64,000 bases of DNA from Pseudomonas sp. Lineage in GTDB: Bacteria > Pseudomonadota > Gammaproteobacteria > Pseudomonadales > Pseudomonadaceae. The translations under genes and the position numbers were made by a program. Numbering within the stretch: position 1 is the first letter of the stretch; each line of letters begins with the position of its first letter. This document shows, piece after piece, positions 8,730 through 22,400 of this stretch. Location: positions 62,001-126,000 of the forward strand of contig NZ_JAUXMX010000033.1 in the NCBI RefSeq assembly GCF_030683065.1, written 5' to 3'. The notes beneath the pieces were generated by a model. The model ran no database searches, had not been told where the DNA came from, and saw only the letters and a list, made by a program, of their open reading frames with translations.

Positions 8730-9884
8730 TTAGCCTGCGCTGTTGTTTTGCTGGATCATGCGGCCGTACAGTTTTTCCAGTTGCTCCCAGGCAGCGATGG
8801 TTTGCGCGCTTTGTGGGCCCGTCTGCGAGTGGATAACAACGGTGGCATGGCGCAGCACTGCAAGCGCTTCGTTGAAGCGGTTGGCCTGCATCAATAGCAT
8901 GCCCAGGTTATTGCAACTTTCCGCCACAAGCATGTGGTTGGCACCTAAGCGCTTCTCTCTGATGGCCAGGCCTGCGCGTAGTTGCTCTTCTGCATCTTGC
9001 TTCATGCCCAGCAGGTTGAAGAGCACGCCCAGTCTGTTGTGGATATCTGCAACGCCAACTGATTCCTCGCCTTCGAGTTGCTGGCGAATGCGTTTTACGC
9101 GCAGCAGCAGCGGCTCTACTTCATTGAGTTTGTTGGTCTCTGTGAGTTGGGTCGCCAGGTTGAGCAGGGGGGCGCTGACTTCGAGCGTGTTAGCCGCATT
9201 TTTGCGTTCGTAGATTTCAATTGAACGCCGGAAATAGGCTTCTGCTTGCGGAAACTGACCTTCTTTTTTGCGCACCACCGCGAGGCTGTTGTAGGCCTTG
9301 GCTGTGGCTGTTGCACCGGTAGGGTAGAGCAGTTCGAGTATGCTGATTTGCTCTGCAAGCTGGCGCTGGGCCTTGGCCATTTGGTTGGTGCGGATGTAAA
9401 AGGTGGCGAGTGTGCCGTGTATCCTGGCAACTGCCTCCGAGTTCTTGCCCAAGGCTTGTTGCCGCAACTGCAGTGTCTGCAGTAGGAGTTTTTCGGCATC
9501 GCCAGGTTGATTAAGCCGTACCAGACTCTCGGCCAGAGGGACTATCGAGCGCGACAGGTTGTGATGGTTCTTGCCGTAGGCGCGGGTTCTGACGGCGAGG
9601 CTGGCGCGGTAGTGCGTTTCGGCTTCGCGGTACTGCTGGTTGAGCATGGACAAGCTGCCGAGGTTGTCATGCGCGCGCGCCAGTGTTTCCAGTTGCGCTG
9701 ATGCGTTGCCACCGGCTGCTGCCTTTTGCGAGGCAAGTGCTTGCGTACAGATGCTTTTGGCGCCGACCAGATCTCGTTTTTTGAGGGCGGTTTCGCAGTC
9801 AGAATTGCTTGCTGCTAAGGCTGCGGGGGCGAGGAGGGCCGCAATGAGTGGCCAGGCAATCGTGTAGTGGGCGCGCTTGAGCAA
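8730..9884 (-). CDS. Exported tetratricopeptide-repeat protein
   Basis: The frame runs from 10052, but the only signal-peptide-like segment (LLKRAHYTIAWPLIAALLAPAALAA) starts at a TTG at 9884. That gives 384 residues and is taken as the start. No clear ribosome site is visible, so the start is uncertain. The mature part is built of about six TPR units of the kinesin-light-chain kind (LARAHDNLGSLSMLNQQYRE, AKAYNSLAVVRKKEGQFPQA, VAESCNNLGMLLMQANRFNE), which form a protein-binding solenoid. It would act in the periplasm or at the cell envelope. It sits between the type I exporter and glyA on the opposite strand to the exporter. A role in handling one of the giant surface proteins is possible but unproven. 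Confidence 0.75.
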   Translation of the reverse strand: MLKRAHYTIAWPLIAALLAPAALAASNSDCETALKKRDLVGAKSICTQALASQKAAAGGNASAQLETLARAHDNLGSLSMLNQQYREAETHYRASLAVRTRAYGKNHHNLSRSIVPLAESLVRLNQPGDAEKLLLQTLQLRQQALGKNSEAVARIHGTLATFYIRTNQMAKAQRQLAEQISILELLYPTGATATAKAYNSLAVVRKKEGQFPQAEAYFRRSIEIYERKNAANTLEVSAPLLNLATQLTETNKLNEVEPLLLRVKRIRQQLEGEESVGVADIHNRLGVLFNLLGMKQDAEEQLRAGLAIREKRLGANHMLVAESCNNLGMLLMQANRFNEALAVLRHATVVIHSQTGPQSAQTIAAWEQLEKLYGRMIQQNNSAG

Positions 9885-10070
9885 TTCGAGAGTCCATGTG
9901 GGCTGTGGTCGCAGGGAGCGATCTTCACATGGATGCGACGGGTGAGCAATCGAGGTGTGCAGTGTGTAGTTGTTGAAACGTAAAAGCCCGGCATTGCCCA
10001 CTGAAAAGGCGATGTACCAATAGCGTGTTGCGTTCAGTTGTCGCCACAGCATTTGAGGTGGTCTGGGTCT

Positions 10071-10146
10071 GTAGGGTGCGCCGTGCGCACCAGTGTTCGT
10101 TGCCTGCGTTGGTGCGCACGGCCTGGGCGGCCCCGCGTCACCCTAC
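10071..10146. repeat. Palindromic intergenic element (GTAGGGTGCGCCGTGCGCACC type)
   Basis: It begins GTAGGGTGCGCCGTGCGCACC, contains the inverse GGTGCGCACGGC and ends CACCCTAC, so it can fold into a hairpin. Relatives are at 48251-48308 and 53670-54038. Confidence 0.65.
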
Positions 10147-10217
10147 CCGTTGCCAGCTATGCGAAAAGGACTTAGGCCTGAATCTCCCAGGCAACACGCT
10201 ATTGGGACATAGCCACT

Positions 10218-10240
10218 AAAAAGCCCGCCAAGTGGCGGGC
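10218..10240 (-). terminator. Rho-independent terminator of glyA
   Basis: The stem GCCCGCC/GGCGGGC has a 4-nt loop. On the minus strand it is followed by five T residues, about 20 bases beyond the glyA stop. Confidence 0.85.
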
Positions 10241-10261
10241 TTCTGTGTGCGGCAGTTACGT

Positions 10262-11518
<1,257 letters not shown>

Positions 11519-11662
11519 GGCAAATCCCCTGAGAAAACCAGCTGGGCAGTAGAAAGAGGGTGCGAATTCTACCTCATCTCGGCCGGGCAGGGGTATGCAG
11601 TGCAGTCATGTGGCAGACAAGTGGGGTTCATGTGCACAGCGGCCTCGAACAACCCACGCTCT

Positions 11663-11736
11663 GTAGGGTGTCACTCGCCGCAGGCAGTGCACCATGGCTG
11701 CCGCGTGCCGAGCGGACGGCGGCTCGGCTGCCCTAC
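11663..11736. repeat. Possible palindromic element between tpsB and glyA
   Basis: A short region bounded by GTAGGGTG and GCCCTAC that contains several smaller inverted pairs. It lies between the stop of tpsB and the glyA start and may mark a junction of the inserted locus. Confidence 0.35.
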
Positions 11737-11760
11737 CAGCAGGCAGTGTCCCCTGGTTCG

Positions 11761-13398
11761 CTATTGCCCCCATTCCCAGCTTAGTCGTGTGTAGAAAACC
11801 CAGTCATCCTGGTTTGGCAGGATATCAGCCAAGGCATTTGCATAGGTCATATTCACCGAGAACCCTTCAACACCGCTCCAGCCAAGGCCGACGCCTGCGG
11901 CCTTGGGCGTCTGCGTGGGGTTTTTTGAAAGCACAGTGCCTATGTCATAGAACACAAAGGGATCAAGCGTTCCACCCAGCGCACTTAGCCCGCTGTAATG
12001 GGCTTCGAGACTGGTCTGAATGCCATAGTCACCGCTGATAAGACCTGGCGCATAACCACGTATCGATGTTGGTCCTCCGACGGAGTAAGCCACGGCCCCA
12101 GGAATTGCTTCCTCGTTGGTGTACTGATAATCCATCTGCATCAACCCGTACCAAGCGGATTGATGTGGTCGGTAATAGGCGCTTGCGTCTCCGCTCAGTA
12201 TTGCAAAACTCTGATCAGTCCCACTAGCTGCCTGGTTCTGCGTGCTCACCCAACCAACCAGTTGCCGACCTGATAATTGCCAGCCCGAGCCCAGCCAAGT
12301 GAACTGCGCGCCGGTATTGATTTTGTTGATGTCGTAGTCACTGATGGTCTCTCCAAGTACCGACGTTTTCGATGTCGAATACATAGCCGAGCCCAGCGCG
12401 TTGAGCCAAAAATTTCTGCTAGAAATGGCTAGCCAGGAAGCATCCAGCGTCAGGCTGGTTGAGTCTCCCTCAACCGCCAGATCCTGAAAATCACCCGCAG
12501 TCACTTCCGACTGGTTGACCGAGAGGCTACCGCCAAGCCGCCACCCGCTTGCCTTGATCGGCGCACTGTAGATTGAAGTGAACGCCTGGTTACCTTCCGA
12601 CACCAGCGTATAGAGCAACCCCCTGTCGCTCCCGGTGAATACACCTTGGCGGCGATAGATTGCACCCACTTCATTTTCACCGGAGCTCTCGTAGCCATAG
12701 TTATCGACAAACAGTTGCACATTATTCTGCAGCGGTTCGTCGACGACCATGACTATGTCGGTAAGACCGAAGTCCTTGCCTGCACGCAGCTCGGCCTGCA
12801 GTCGTGCATCGTTGACCCGATTGAACTCGAGAATGTCGCTTTCCAGCACCTTCATATCGACCAGGGTCTTATCTTCGGGAAGCGGCACCCAGCCGCGCAC
12901 GTAGGGCTCGGGCAGATAGCTATGACCTTCAATAAGCACTTCCCCCAGTTTCCCTTCAACCAGACGGATGATCACAACGCCGCCGGTGACATCCTGCTTG
13001 GGCAGCAAAGCAGTCGCCGTATAAATTCCTTTTGCCTGATAGGCCGCATTGATCTCTGCGACCATCCGATTCAGGTCGGATAGCCGCGTTTCCTTGTCTA
13101 GGTAAGGCAACACAATAGCTTTCAGCTCATCCGCGGTGAGCAACTCGGACTTGGTAAAACGCACGCTGTTGAGGACAAAAGAAGGTCCCGCGTCGGGAGC
13201 TTCGACTTCATCATCAGGAGCAACCAACTGCTCATCACGCTGCTGAATCTGCCTGCGTTCTTGCAAGGTCTGCTCACGACGTTGCAGTTCCCTTTCACGG
13301 CCCGCTGGGTCGGCAACCGGCGGGAGAGGCAAGGCATACGCATTCGAGATGAGCAGGCTGAGTAAAATGGCTTGTAGCGATAGACGCCGAAAATTCAC
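11761..13398 (-). CDS. Two-partner secretion outer-membrane transporter (TpsB, ShlB/FhaC family)
   Basis: Omp85-superfamily pore of 545 residues that exports the neighbouring giant TpsA protein. It has a signal peptide (about 1-22, ending NAYA), a charged helix-linker rich in R, E and Q, two POTRA domains (about 70-215) and a 16-strand barrel. The conserved loop-6 motif VGGPTSIRGYAPG is near residue 445. The C-terminus ends YTRLSWEWGQ, a terminal beta-strand. The start is GTG, with AGGA 7 bases upstream. It lies 42 bases downstream of tpsA on the same strand, an order in which the substrate precedes its transporter, so both are likely translated from one transcript. Confidence 0.93.
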   Translation of the reverse strand: MNFRRLSLQAILLSLLISNAYALPLPPVADPAGRERELQRREQTLQERRQIQQRDEQLVAPDDEVEAPDAGPSFVLNSVRFTKSELLTADELKAIVLPYLDKETRLSDLNRMVAEINAAYQAKGIYTATALLPKQDVTGGVVIIRLVEGKLGEVLIEGHSYLPEPYVRGWVPLPEDKTLVDMKVLESDILEFNRVNDARLQAELRAGKDFGLTDIVMVVDEPLQNNVQLFVDNYGYESSGENEVGAIYRRQGVFTGSDRGLLYTLVSEGNQAFTSIYSAPIKASGWRLGGSLSVNQSEVTAGDFQDLAVEGDSTSLTLDASWLAISSRNFWLNALGSAMYSTSKTSVLGETISDYDINKINTGAQFTWLGSGWQLSGRQLVGWVSTQNQAASGTDQSFAILSGDASAYYRPHQSAWYGLMQMDYQYTNEEAIPGAVAYSVGGPTSIRGYAPGLISGDYGIQTSLEAHYSGLSALGGTLDPFVFYDIGTVLSKNPTQTPKAAGVGLGWSGVEGFSVNMTYANALADILPNQDDWVFYTRLSWEWGQ

Positions 13399-13440
13399 GC
13401 AATATTCCTAATTGATGGACTACCGTCCGTGATCGGTTGG

Positions 13441-16400
13441 CTATCTGGAAGAAATTTCCAGAAACTTCTCATCCGCCGGCGGTAAGTCAGCGTCCTCGTT
13501 TGAGCTTTGCTCTTCAGTGTTTACGGTACTTGAACCAAAGCTCACGGGGCTCGAATAGTTTGAATAGCTCGAATAGTCAGGCGTCTTGAAGCCGTACTCC
13601 AATAGCAGAGGCTCACTGAGCCGTGTCTGCATGATGTACTCCGCGCTCAACCGCTGCAGTGAGAGCTGTTGCAGCTCCTGCGGTATACCCGGCTGATAGA
13701 AAAACATCACCAGTGGATCGCGGTACCGAGTCGCGAGCGCATTGGTACGCAGTTCATAGCCCTGGGTGTCCAGCCAGAACTCTGCTCCAGGCGACATCAA
13801 CTGCCCACTCACATTCAGCGGGCGTGGGTCAAAGTTGTTCAGGCTCAGAGTCAGGCTAGCGGTCTGCATGTTCAAGCTTTCCAGCACCAGCGCCTTGTCC
13901 AGATTCAAATCGCCATCCACGCTCAACGAGCCCGTCTTTGACTTGTACTTATCGACATTCAACTTGCCGGTGTTGACTACTCGTACATCGATCTGATTTG
14001 CGCTGACACCCTCAAACCCGCTCAACGACATATAGGTATTGGCAGCCCCTTTGCTATCCACGCTGACATCAATGGACGGCGCTTCCAGTACCAACGGCCC
14101 TCCGCCATTCAAGTCAATCTGACGAATACTCAAGCCCTGTCTGGATGCCAGCTTGCCCTGATTCATGACGATCAAGTCGCCGTCGATGGCGCCGTCTATC
14201 CACAAATATGGATTACCGATCAGTTCGCCAAAGGTCAGGTTGCCATTCACCTTCAACTTGATATTGCCATTGCGCGCCCGCAAGAACGGCGAATAGAGGC
14301 CTCGCTCTGCAACAATATTGATATCACCATTCAAGGTTTCTGCCGACAACCAGGGCATGTCAATCACCAGCGGGTCACCAATGCCGGTCACGGCATTTAA
14401 GCTGCCCTGAGCATTGGTGCCCGTGGCCCGCAGGTGCACAGCAGTATCTGTGCGGCCGATAATCATGCCGCCACTGTTCAAGCGGACAGCATCAGCGCCA
14501 TCCCATGCAGTTTGCAATGCGGCCAACTGCATATCGCCTTTGGTGGTGATGCTCATCTGTCCAACCGCGTCGAGACGCGAGGCAGCACCCATTGCCAGCG
14601 TGTTCGCATTGATTACCACTGATGCCCCGGCATTTATGCTCGCCTGATCAGCCAGTGCGATCTTGTCGGTTGCGTCGAGCTTGATGAGTTGCGCTGCAGC
14701 AATGTCGTCACCGAGAAGCATATCGTTGCCAGCCTGGAGCGTCAGGGCAGCGCTGCTGTTGAGCGCCGCCACTGCCATGGAGCCAGAGGTGCGGATATAT
14801 GTGTCGCTGGCGGACTGCACAAGAGAGCCGTTGCCCATCGTCAGGCTGGCAGCATCCAGATCAACTCGTCCGCCGGATGCAATCATCGTAGTTGCTGCAA
14901 TGGATACCGCGGCCGCCGCATCAATATCCACATCATCGGCGCTGGTCACTGCGTTGTTAAGTTCCAGGCTGCCTGCACTGTTTACCGTCACCCGACCGTC
15001 AGCTACGACGTTGCCCAAGGCAATATCGCCGACACTACTGGTCACCAGGATGTCACCTGCACTGTTCAGCTGAGAGTCGCTGGCCAGTGCAATCCCGTTG
15101 CCCGTCAGTGTTATTGCATCCTTAGTCGATGTCAGGTTCGCAACATCTCTGGCCGCAAGGTTGCCGGCACCCGCATTCAGCAGCAGCGAGGTGCCCGTGA
15201 CCGCTGAGTTCGCGTCCAGGCCGGTAGCGGCGAGCATATCAATGGCCTGGGCATTCACCGGGCCATCAAGGGTGATGTGGCCCTGCGTCGAGTCGACATC
15301 CAGATCACCGCCAAAGGTCAGCGCTTGCAGGGATATGTCGCCGATAGCCGTCAGTGTGGCACCGCCACGGCCTTGCAAAGCCGAGCCGCTGTTCATGCTG
15401 ACGCTCTGCGCATCGGCGATCAGCTCACCCTGGGCATCCACAATCCCCGAGGTACTCAGTGCGCCACCTGCCAGCAAACTCAGGTCACCGTTGGTGGCAG
15501 ACAAGTCGCCCACGCTTAGCGCGCCGGTAGTTGTTTTCAGCCGCAGCGAGGTACCCGTGACAGCTGAGTTCGCGTCCAGGCCGGTAGCGGCTAGCATATC
15601 AATGGCCTGGGCATTTACCGGGCCATCAAGGGTGATGCGGCCCTGTGTCGAGTCGACATCCAGATCACCGCCAAAGGTCAGCGCTTGCAGGGATATGTCG
15701 TCGATAGCTGTCAGGGTGGCACCGCCGCGACCTTGCAAAGCCGAGCCGCTGTTCATGCTGATGCTCTGTGCGTCAGCGATCAGCTCACCCTGAGCATCCA
15801 CGATCCCCGAGGTGCTCAGCACGCCAGCGGCCAGCAAGCTCAGGTCACCGTGGGTGGCAGACAAGTCGCCCACGCGTAGCGCGCCGGCAGTCGTTTTCAG
15901 CAGCAGCGAGGTGCCCGTGACAGCTGAGTTCGCGTCCAGGCCGGTAGCGGCGAGCATATCAATGGCCTGGGCATTTGCCGGGCCATCAAGGGTGATGCGG
16001 CCCTGCGTCGAGTCGACATCCAGATCACCGCCAAAGGTCAGCGTTTGCAGGGATATATCGTCGATAGCTGTCAGTGTGGCACCGCCGCGACCTTGCAAAG
16101 CCGAGCCGCTGTTCATGCTGATGCTCTGTGCATCGGCGATCAGCTCACCCTGGGCATCCACGATCCCCGAGGTGCTTAGTGCGCCAGCTGCCAGTAAAGC
16201 CAGGTCACCGTTGGTTGTCGCCAGTTCGCCAACGCTTAGCGCACCGGCTGTCGCTTCCAGCCTTGCGCTTCCGGCACTGATTGCCGCTGCAGCCAGTTGA
16301 ATGGTGGAGGCTGATATCTCCAGATCGTCAGATACATTAATCTGCGGCGCTCCGCTGGCGCTTAGCGCACCACCCAGATCGAGGCGCAGGCTGGCGGCAG

Positions 16401-19400
16401 TCAAGTCGCCGGCAAGATCAACAGCGCCGGCTGACTCCAGGTCAAAACGCTGCTCTACCGTCACATCACCCAGGGTGAAGAGAGTGGTATCTCGCACATT
16501 CAACCAGGCATTGGCTGCATCCACGGCGAGCGGGTCAGCCCCGGACAACTTCAGATTCAACCGGCTAGCTGCACTGCCCAGATCATTCGAGCCTACATCC
16601 AGCGCGATGCCGGAACCCTGCAGGAAGTGGTTGGCGTCGTAGCCGAGGATATCCTGATCATTGGACAACGACAGAATACCGCCGGCACCCACGGAGCCCA
16701 CCAGCAAGTTGCCGCCACTGTGGCTCAGGTGCAGGTCACCGGCGGCACCGGCCTGACGCAAAGCACCCGATAGCTGCACGTTCAGGGCTTGAGCCGCCGA
16801 GCCGATATCACCCTGGGTGTTAGCCAGATACAAATCATGGGCCTTGAGATTGGTCACCCCGGCTTGCGCCGCGATTTGACCATCCACGATCAGGCGGATG
16901 TCGTCCGTGGCCGAGGCCAGTTCACCCAGGATCAGGGATGAGGCCGACTCGATATAGATCGAATCGCGGGCAGCCACATTCAGGGCGGCCGAGGTAGCGA
17001 CCTTGATCGGGTCAACCTGCTTGACCGTCAGGGTGACCGCGCTATCGGTAAGGACAGTGGAGATGTCTCCCGGGCCTGCCGAAAGCAACGCCGATTTCTG
17101 TTCATTGGTGATGGTTGCCGTATTGTCACGCGGCACACTGAACACCACATCGGCCAGGTTCTTGCCAACGCTCCCGTTGCTGGCTTGCAGATGAATATTG
17201 GAGGAGACGATGTTGGCCTCACGATCCGTCAGCTGCCCCGACGCATCGGCACTCAAGGCCGCAGCAGAGATACTGATATCCAGCTGACTCTGCTTCCAGG
17301 TAGAGCCTTCTACCATCTTGGCGTACCAGTTACTGGCGGCATCAATGTCCAACCGGAAACTGTCGTCATAAGTGCTGGTCAACAGCGCGCCGTAGTCGTA
17401 GCCGATCAGCGTGCCTTTTTGCGCCTGTCCAATCGCATCGGCCACATTGGCGTAACTATCCGGCGTTGCCACCTGATCAACGAACCAGGCATCCAGTGCC
17501 TGATACTCAGCCTTGACCTTGGCCGTCAGCTGGGCGACGTCCGAAGTGTCATAGCGAATTTTCATGGCATCAAGATAAACAGCATCAATCGCAAAACCAC
17601 TGTCGCTGTCATCAGTCAGGCGCTGCTTGAGCATCCAGTAGGTGTGGTATTTGCTGTTGAACTGATTCTCGTAGGCAGTCACCGCGCGCTCACCGGCAGT
17701 ACCGTTGAGCAGGTTCAGCGAGTCCCACACCGAGGCCTCATAGGCCAGTTCCTGTTCTGACTTCTGTTGCTGACCAAGGGCATTGGTCAGATTGCCATTG
17801 GCCACCCGGATAACCACTGTGTCATTGGCCTCAATGCGCTCAACCTGCAGATCACCGGTAGCCTGGGAAACCACAATGTCGTTGGCGGCGCGTAGGGAAA
17901 CGGCTCCGGTAGAGGCGATGTTGAGGTAGTTGTAGGTCGTTGGATCACCCAGCGTACCGAGGCTGCCGATGCTGCCCGACAGACTGGTGAGATCGATGGT
18001 GTTGGCCGAAATCAGCGTGTTGCCATCCTTGGCGACAATGTTTTTGTCCACCGTCCCGAGAATGTCGTACTTCGCCGACAGTTTATCGATGGTCAGTGAC
18101 GAACCCATGGCGGTGGCGTTGAAGCCCAACGAGCCATTATCGGACTGCAAGGACAGTTCGTTGGTGGTGATCGACAGCGAATTGCTGGCACTACCGATAT
18201 CGCCATTGGCCTGAATACGGGTGATACCAGAGGTTATCGAGGAGGCGCTGGATGCCGTGAAGTCGGCATTGGTAAGGATATTGGTGGTCCCGCTCGGGTT
18301 GTAGATATTGCCGGTCAACTGAATCGGTGAATGCGAGTCAACACTGATATTACCTTCCGCCACTCCGGTGAACTGGAAGAGGATCAAATGATCCGCCTTG
18401 ACGTAGGTGTGCGTATCCATGTCCAGCCGCGTGGGGATACGCACATAGGGATCGGCGTCGGTCAGGCCGGTGCCATAGTAGGAACTGTAGCTGAGGCCCC
18501 AGCCGAAACCGGCGGTAGACTCGCTGCCGTAGTCATAGGTCTGCTTGAGATACTGTGCTGCAACGCCGCCGGAACAGGCTTCGGGCTTGGCCGCACAAGT
18601 GGTGTAGTAGCTGGTTTCGGTGTTCCAGTCAGTGGTGTACACCCAGTCGCCGACTGTGGTCGGGTATTTCGATAGGTAGCCGTCAGCTGGACGGGTGTAG
18701 GTTCGACCGACTGTCGCACCTTCGCGGATGTAGAACAACTGCCCGGCCAGCGGGTTGTAAGTCATGCTCGACGTGGTGCCGTTGCCTCCATAGCTGCCCA
18801 TGTCGACCGACGAGTTGGGGTCAAGATGCGACACCGCCCAGGCATCGGTCTGATACTGGCGGATCTGGTTGCCCGGGTTGTGGATATACCACTGCGACAC
18901 CGTGTTCGACTTGTTCAGGTCGGTGATGCGAATCACCCCTGTGGCATCGTCGCCAGCGCTCAGCGTACCGACCACCAGCTTGGTGTTGGAATCGTTGTTG
19001 ATGGCGATTTGACCCAGGCCATCCTTGACGATGATCTTGCCGTCCGCCCCGGTGGAGGAAATAGCCGCACGGATGGCCACGTAGCCACCGCCGCTGACCG
19101 GCACCTCATCGATGCCCAGGGTTCCAGAGGCCACATCGTATTTCAGCTTGATTTCCGAGGTGCCCACTGTTTTGGCTATATCAAAGGTGTAGGTTTTGGT
19201 CCGGTAATAGGCGGGATCGTAGTCCGGCAGGAAGAAGATCGGTTGATAGTCCGGATTGACCACCCGTAGGTATTTGGTTTCGCCCGGCGTCAGATTGAGG
19301 GTGTCACCCGCTGACAAACCAGCATCCTGCACGAACTGCTGAATCTTGGCGTCGAAACCAGCCCCCACGTTGACCGACCAGCTGTTGTCAGTGCCCACCA

Positions 19401-22400
19401 CGATGGTGCCGTTGATGTCCAGGCGCTTGGCGTTGATGATGACTTTCTCGGCAATAATCGAGGTGCTGGTAGCATCCAGCTGGGTTTTAACCTGAGCATA
19501 GCTGGCGGTCTTCGTCAGTTTGCTCTGGTAATCCAGCACCGGCTGGAATCTCCATTGAGAGCCGCCGCGTGAGCTGTCATCCGAGTTGAAATAAAACGTC
19601 ACTGGATTCGCGCCGTTATATTCAGTGCTATCGCTGAAGCCCCAGTTGAAGTAGATATTCATCTGGTTGTAGCGGTAAGGGGCCGACTGGTAATAGGGGT
19701 TCTGGACGCCGCCGATACTCAACGCGCGGCCGACAAACCAGTCATTGAATGCTGTAGTCCCTGTAGCTGTAATTTCCGTCGAATACTTGTCGTTCAGATA
19801 AAACTGTACGAAGTCGGTGGCGTTCGCAGGCTTCCATTGCTCGGTGAAGTTAATCAGTGCATTGGGGTCGCGACCATAGGTCTGTTCAAGGTTTGGGTTA
19901 TTCAACAGCAGACTGCCGTTGTCCACATTCAGGTTGACCGCGTTGGCCTGAATCAGCGCCTGCTGAATCAGGTCGCCTTCGGCAACCGAAATATTGACGC
20001 TGGAAAGCAGGTTGGTGATGTTGCCGTTGACGATAACATCGGCGCTCTTGAAGTTCGCTCCGGTGGGTGCGTGATTGACGTAAACGCCGGACTGGCTGCC
20101 CGCCTGCTCATCGATAAAGGCACTGCCCAGATTGGCGCCACCGGTGATGAACACATTGCCACCGGTCTGGTTGGCTATCTCCAGATTCGCCAGCATCAGG
20201 TGGCGGTCGGAAAGATTGTCGATGGTGATATTCGCATTGCCCTTGGCGGTAAAGCTGGGCGTACTGCCAGCGGCCATGTTGATCGAGCCTGCGGTGAGAC
20301 TGACATTGCCGGCCGAAGCCCTAACATCGGCAACCTTGATCGCGAAATTTTCATCCGGCGACAAGTCATTAACGATGGCGGACAGCAGCACCACCTGGGT
20401 ACGCAGATCGTTGATCTCGTTGGCGTAGGGGTTGCTGCCGACACTGACGATTCCGGTGCTATCGGTACCGCTACTGCTACCGGTTTCCACGCCGTCACCG
20501 TCACCAAGGGTGGTGCCTTCGGTGACCGTCTGGGTATTGTCCCAGGCTTGCAAGGCCGCGATCCGTGCATTCAGGTCATTGATATAAGTCTGCAGTTCAG
20601 TGCGCGATGAGTACTTGTCGGCCTGCTGCTCCGCGCTGCCAAATCGATACAGCTGACGGGTGATACCGCCGGCCTGGTTGATACTCACCGACTGATAGGC
20701 ATATTGCCCGGCGGTCACGCTGCCGCTGCCATTGAAGGTCAGGAGATTGCTCGCGGTCTTGTTGCTGGAACCGAAGGTGTTTTCGGTGCTGAACAGCGCC
20801 AGGTAGGGGTTTTTTTCGACGCCACTGCCCTTAGCACTGAGAGCGCCCTCAATCGCGCCAATGGACACATGGCCATCACTGCCAATCGCAAAGTTATCGC
20901 CAAACACCACGTTATTGTCGAGAACGATAACGCCCCTAGCTCTGTTGCCTGCGGGGATTGGTATCGCTGTCCAGTTGTAGATATTGCTGCGGGCATCCGC
21001 CACCAGTTGGTTCTGATTCAGACCATCGGAGCCTCGCCCGGCAAACAGGCTGATCTGATCATAGGCATCAATCACAACGTTGTTGCCTAGCGTCAGGGTA
21101 TTGTCGACATCAATATGAACATCGGCGATACCGCCTGCCACACCGGCGATTGCCCATACGCTGACATTGGCCTCCGCCGCCGCACTGCCGCGCGAATAGG
21201 TACCTAGTCCGATCTTGCCCCAGGCGTTGCTTAGCTGCACACCGTCGCTCAAAGTGACGTTATTGCGCGTGACGACATCGACATCTGACTCCGCGCCGGC
21301 GCCCTGCAAGGCGCCACCGACTTCGATCACTGCCTTGTCGTAAACAAAGAACTCGGTGCCGGCATCCAGCGAGATGCCATTGCGATAGCCCTCATACATC
21401 CAAGCCAGGTCGGAAATCTTCAGAATGGCATTTTCGCCGACCTCTACCGCAGCCAGCAGGTGCTTGATGTTCTGGTTGGACAGGGCCGCGGTACCGTTGG
21501 CACCACCGCCTCCAGCGCCGTACACACTGGTGGTGTAACTGGAATCCCATGGCGTTTGAATCTGCCTGGCCTGATTCAGTGCATCGATATTAATATCCAG
21601 CGCATTCAGGCTGACATTCTTGCCCAACACCACCTTGGCATTGGTATTGACCTCAACATCCGAAACGGCGCCTGAACCGCCAACCACTGAAACGGTGGTC
21701 GAGTCAGTGCCGGCAAAGAAGTTGACTTCATTGGTCGCACGAATGATCACGTTGCCGGCGTCGATCGGTATGCTGCGGTAGCCGCTGAACCAGTCATCGA
21801 CCAGAACCGCTGCCGCATAATTGCCATTGGCGTGATCACCGGCCTCGACCACGGCTTCTGCCGCACTGCCGGAGACAAAACCACCACCACCAGCGGTGGT
21901 GAACGACTGGTTTTCGTTCTGGCTGCTGGCATCCAGGATCAGATCGCCAGTGCGCTCCAGCGTGGCATACGGGTCTTTGCCGAACTCAACCCGGGTCGAA
22001 CTGAACGACTCGGCCAAAGCGACCTGATAGCCGCCGGCAAAGGCGCCGACAAAGTAACCATCTGCATCGGCAATCTGTACGCCGGTATGCCGGGCGTAGA
22101 CCTCGAAGTTGGCGTCCGGGATGGTTACGTTGTTGCCAACCCTGGCCACCGACTGGGCGTTGTTGCTGGCCCGGGCTTCGGCGCCGGCCACACCGAGCAT
22201 CAGACCGCCGGAAGCAGCGAATGCTGCAGCATGGGCTGCTTGATAATCAGCATCGGATCCATCGCCAACTTCACTGCGCACGATCACGTCACCGCTGCCG
22301 GTGAAGCGTACGCCATCGGCCACGGTCGCATGGGCTTCGGCATCGGTCATGGCATAGGCGAAGGAGCCGCCCATCGAGTAGCCGCCGGATACCGTCACAC

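Noticed and set aside
15181..16260. Tandem repeats as a CRISPR array
   Set aside because: The units are 360 bp, coding and in frame within tpsA, with no short repeat-spacer pattern.
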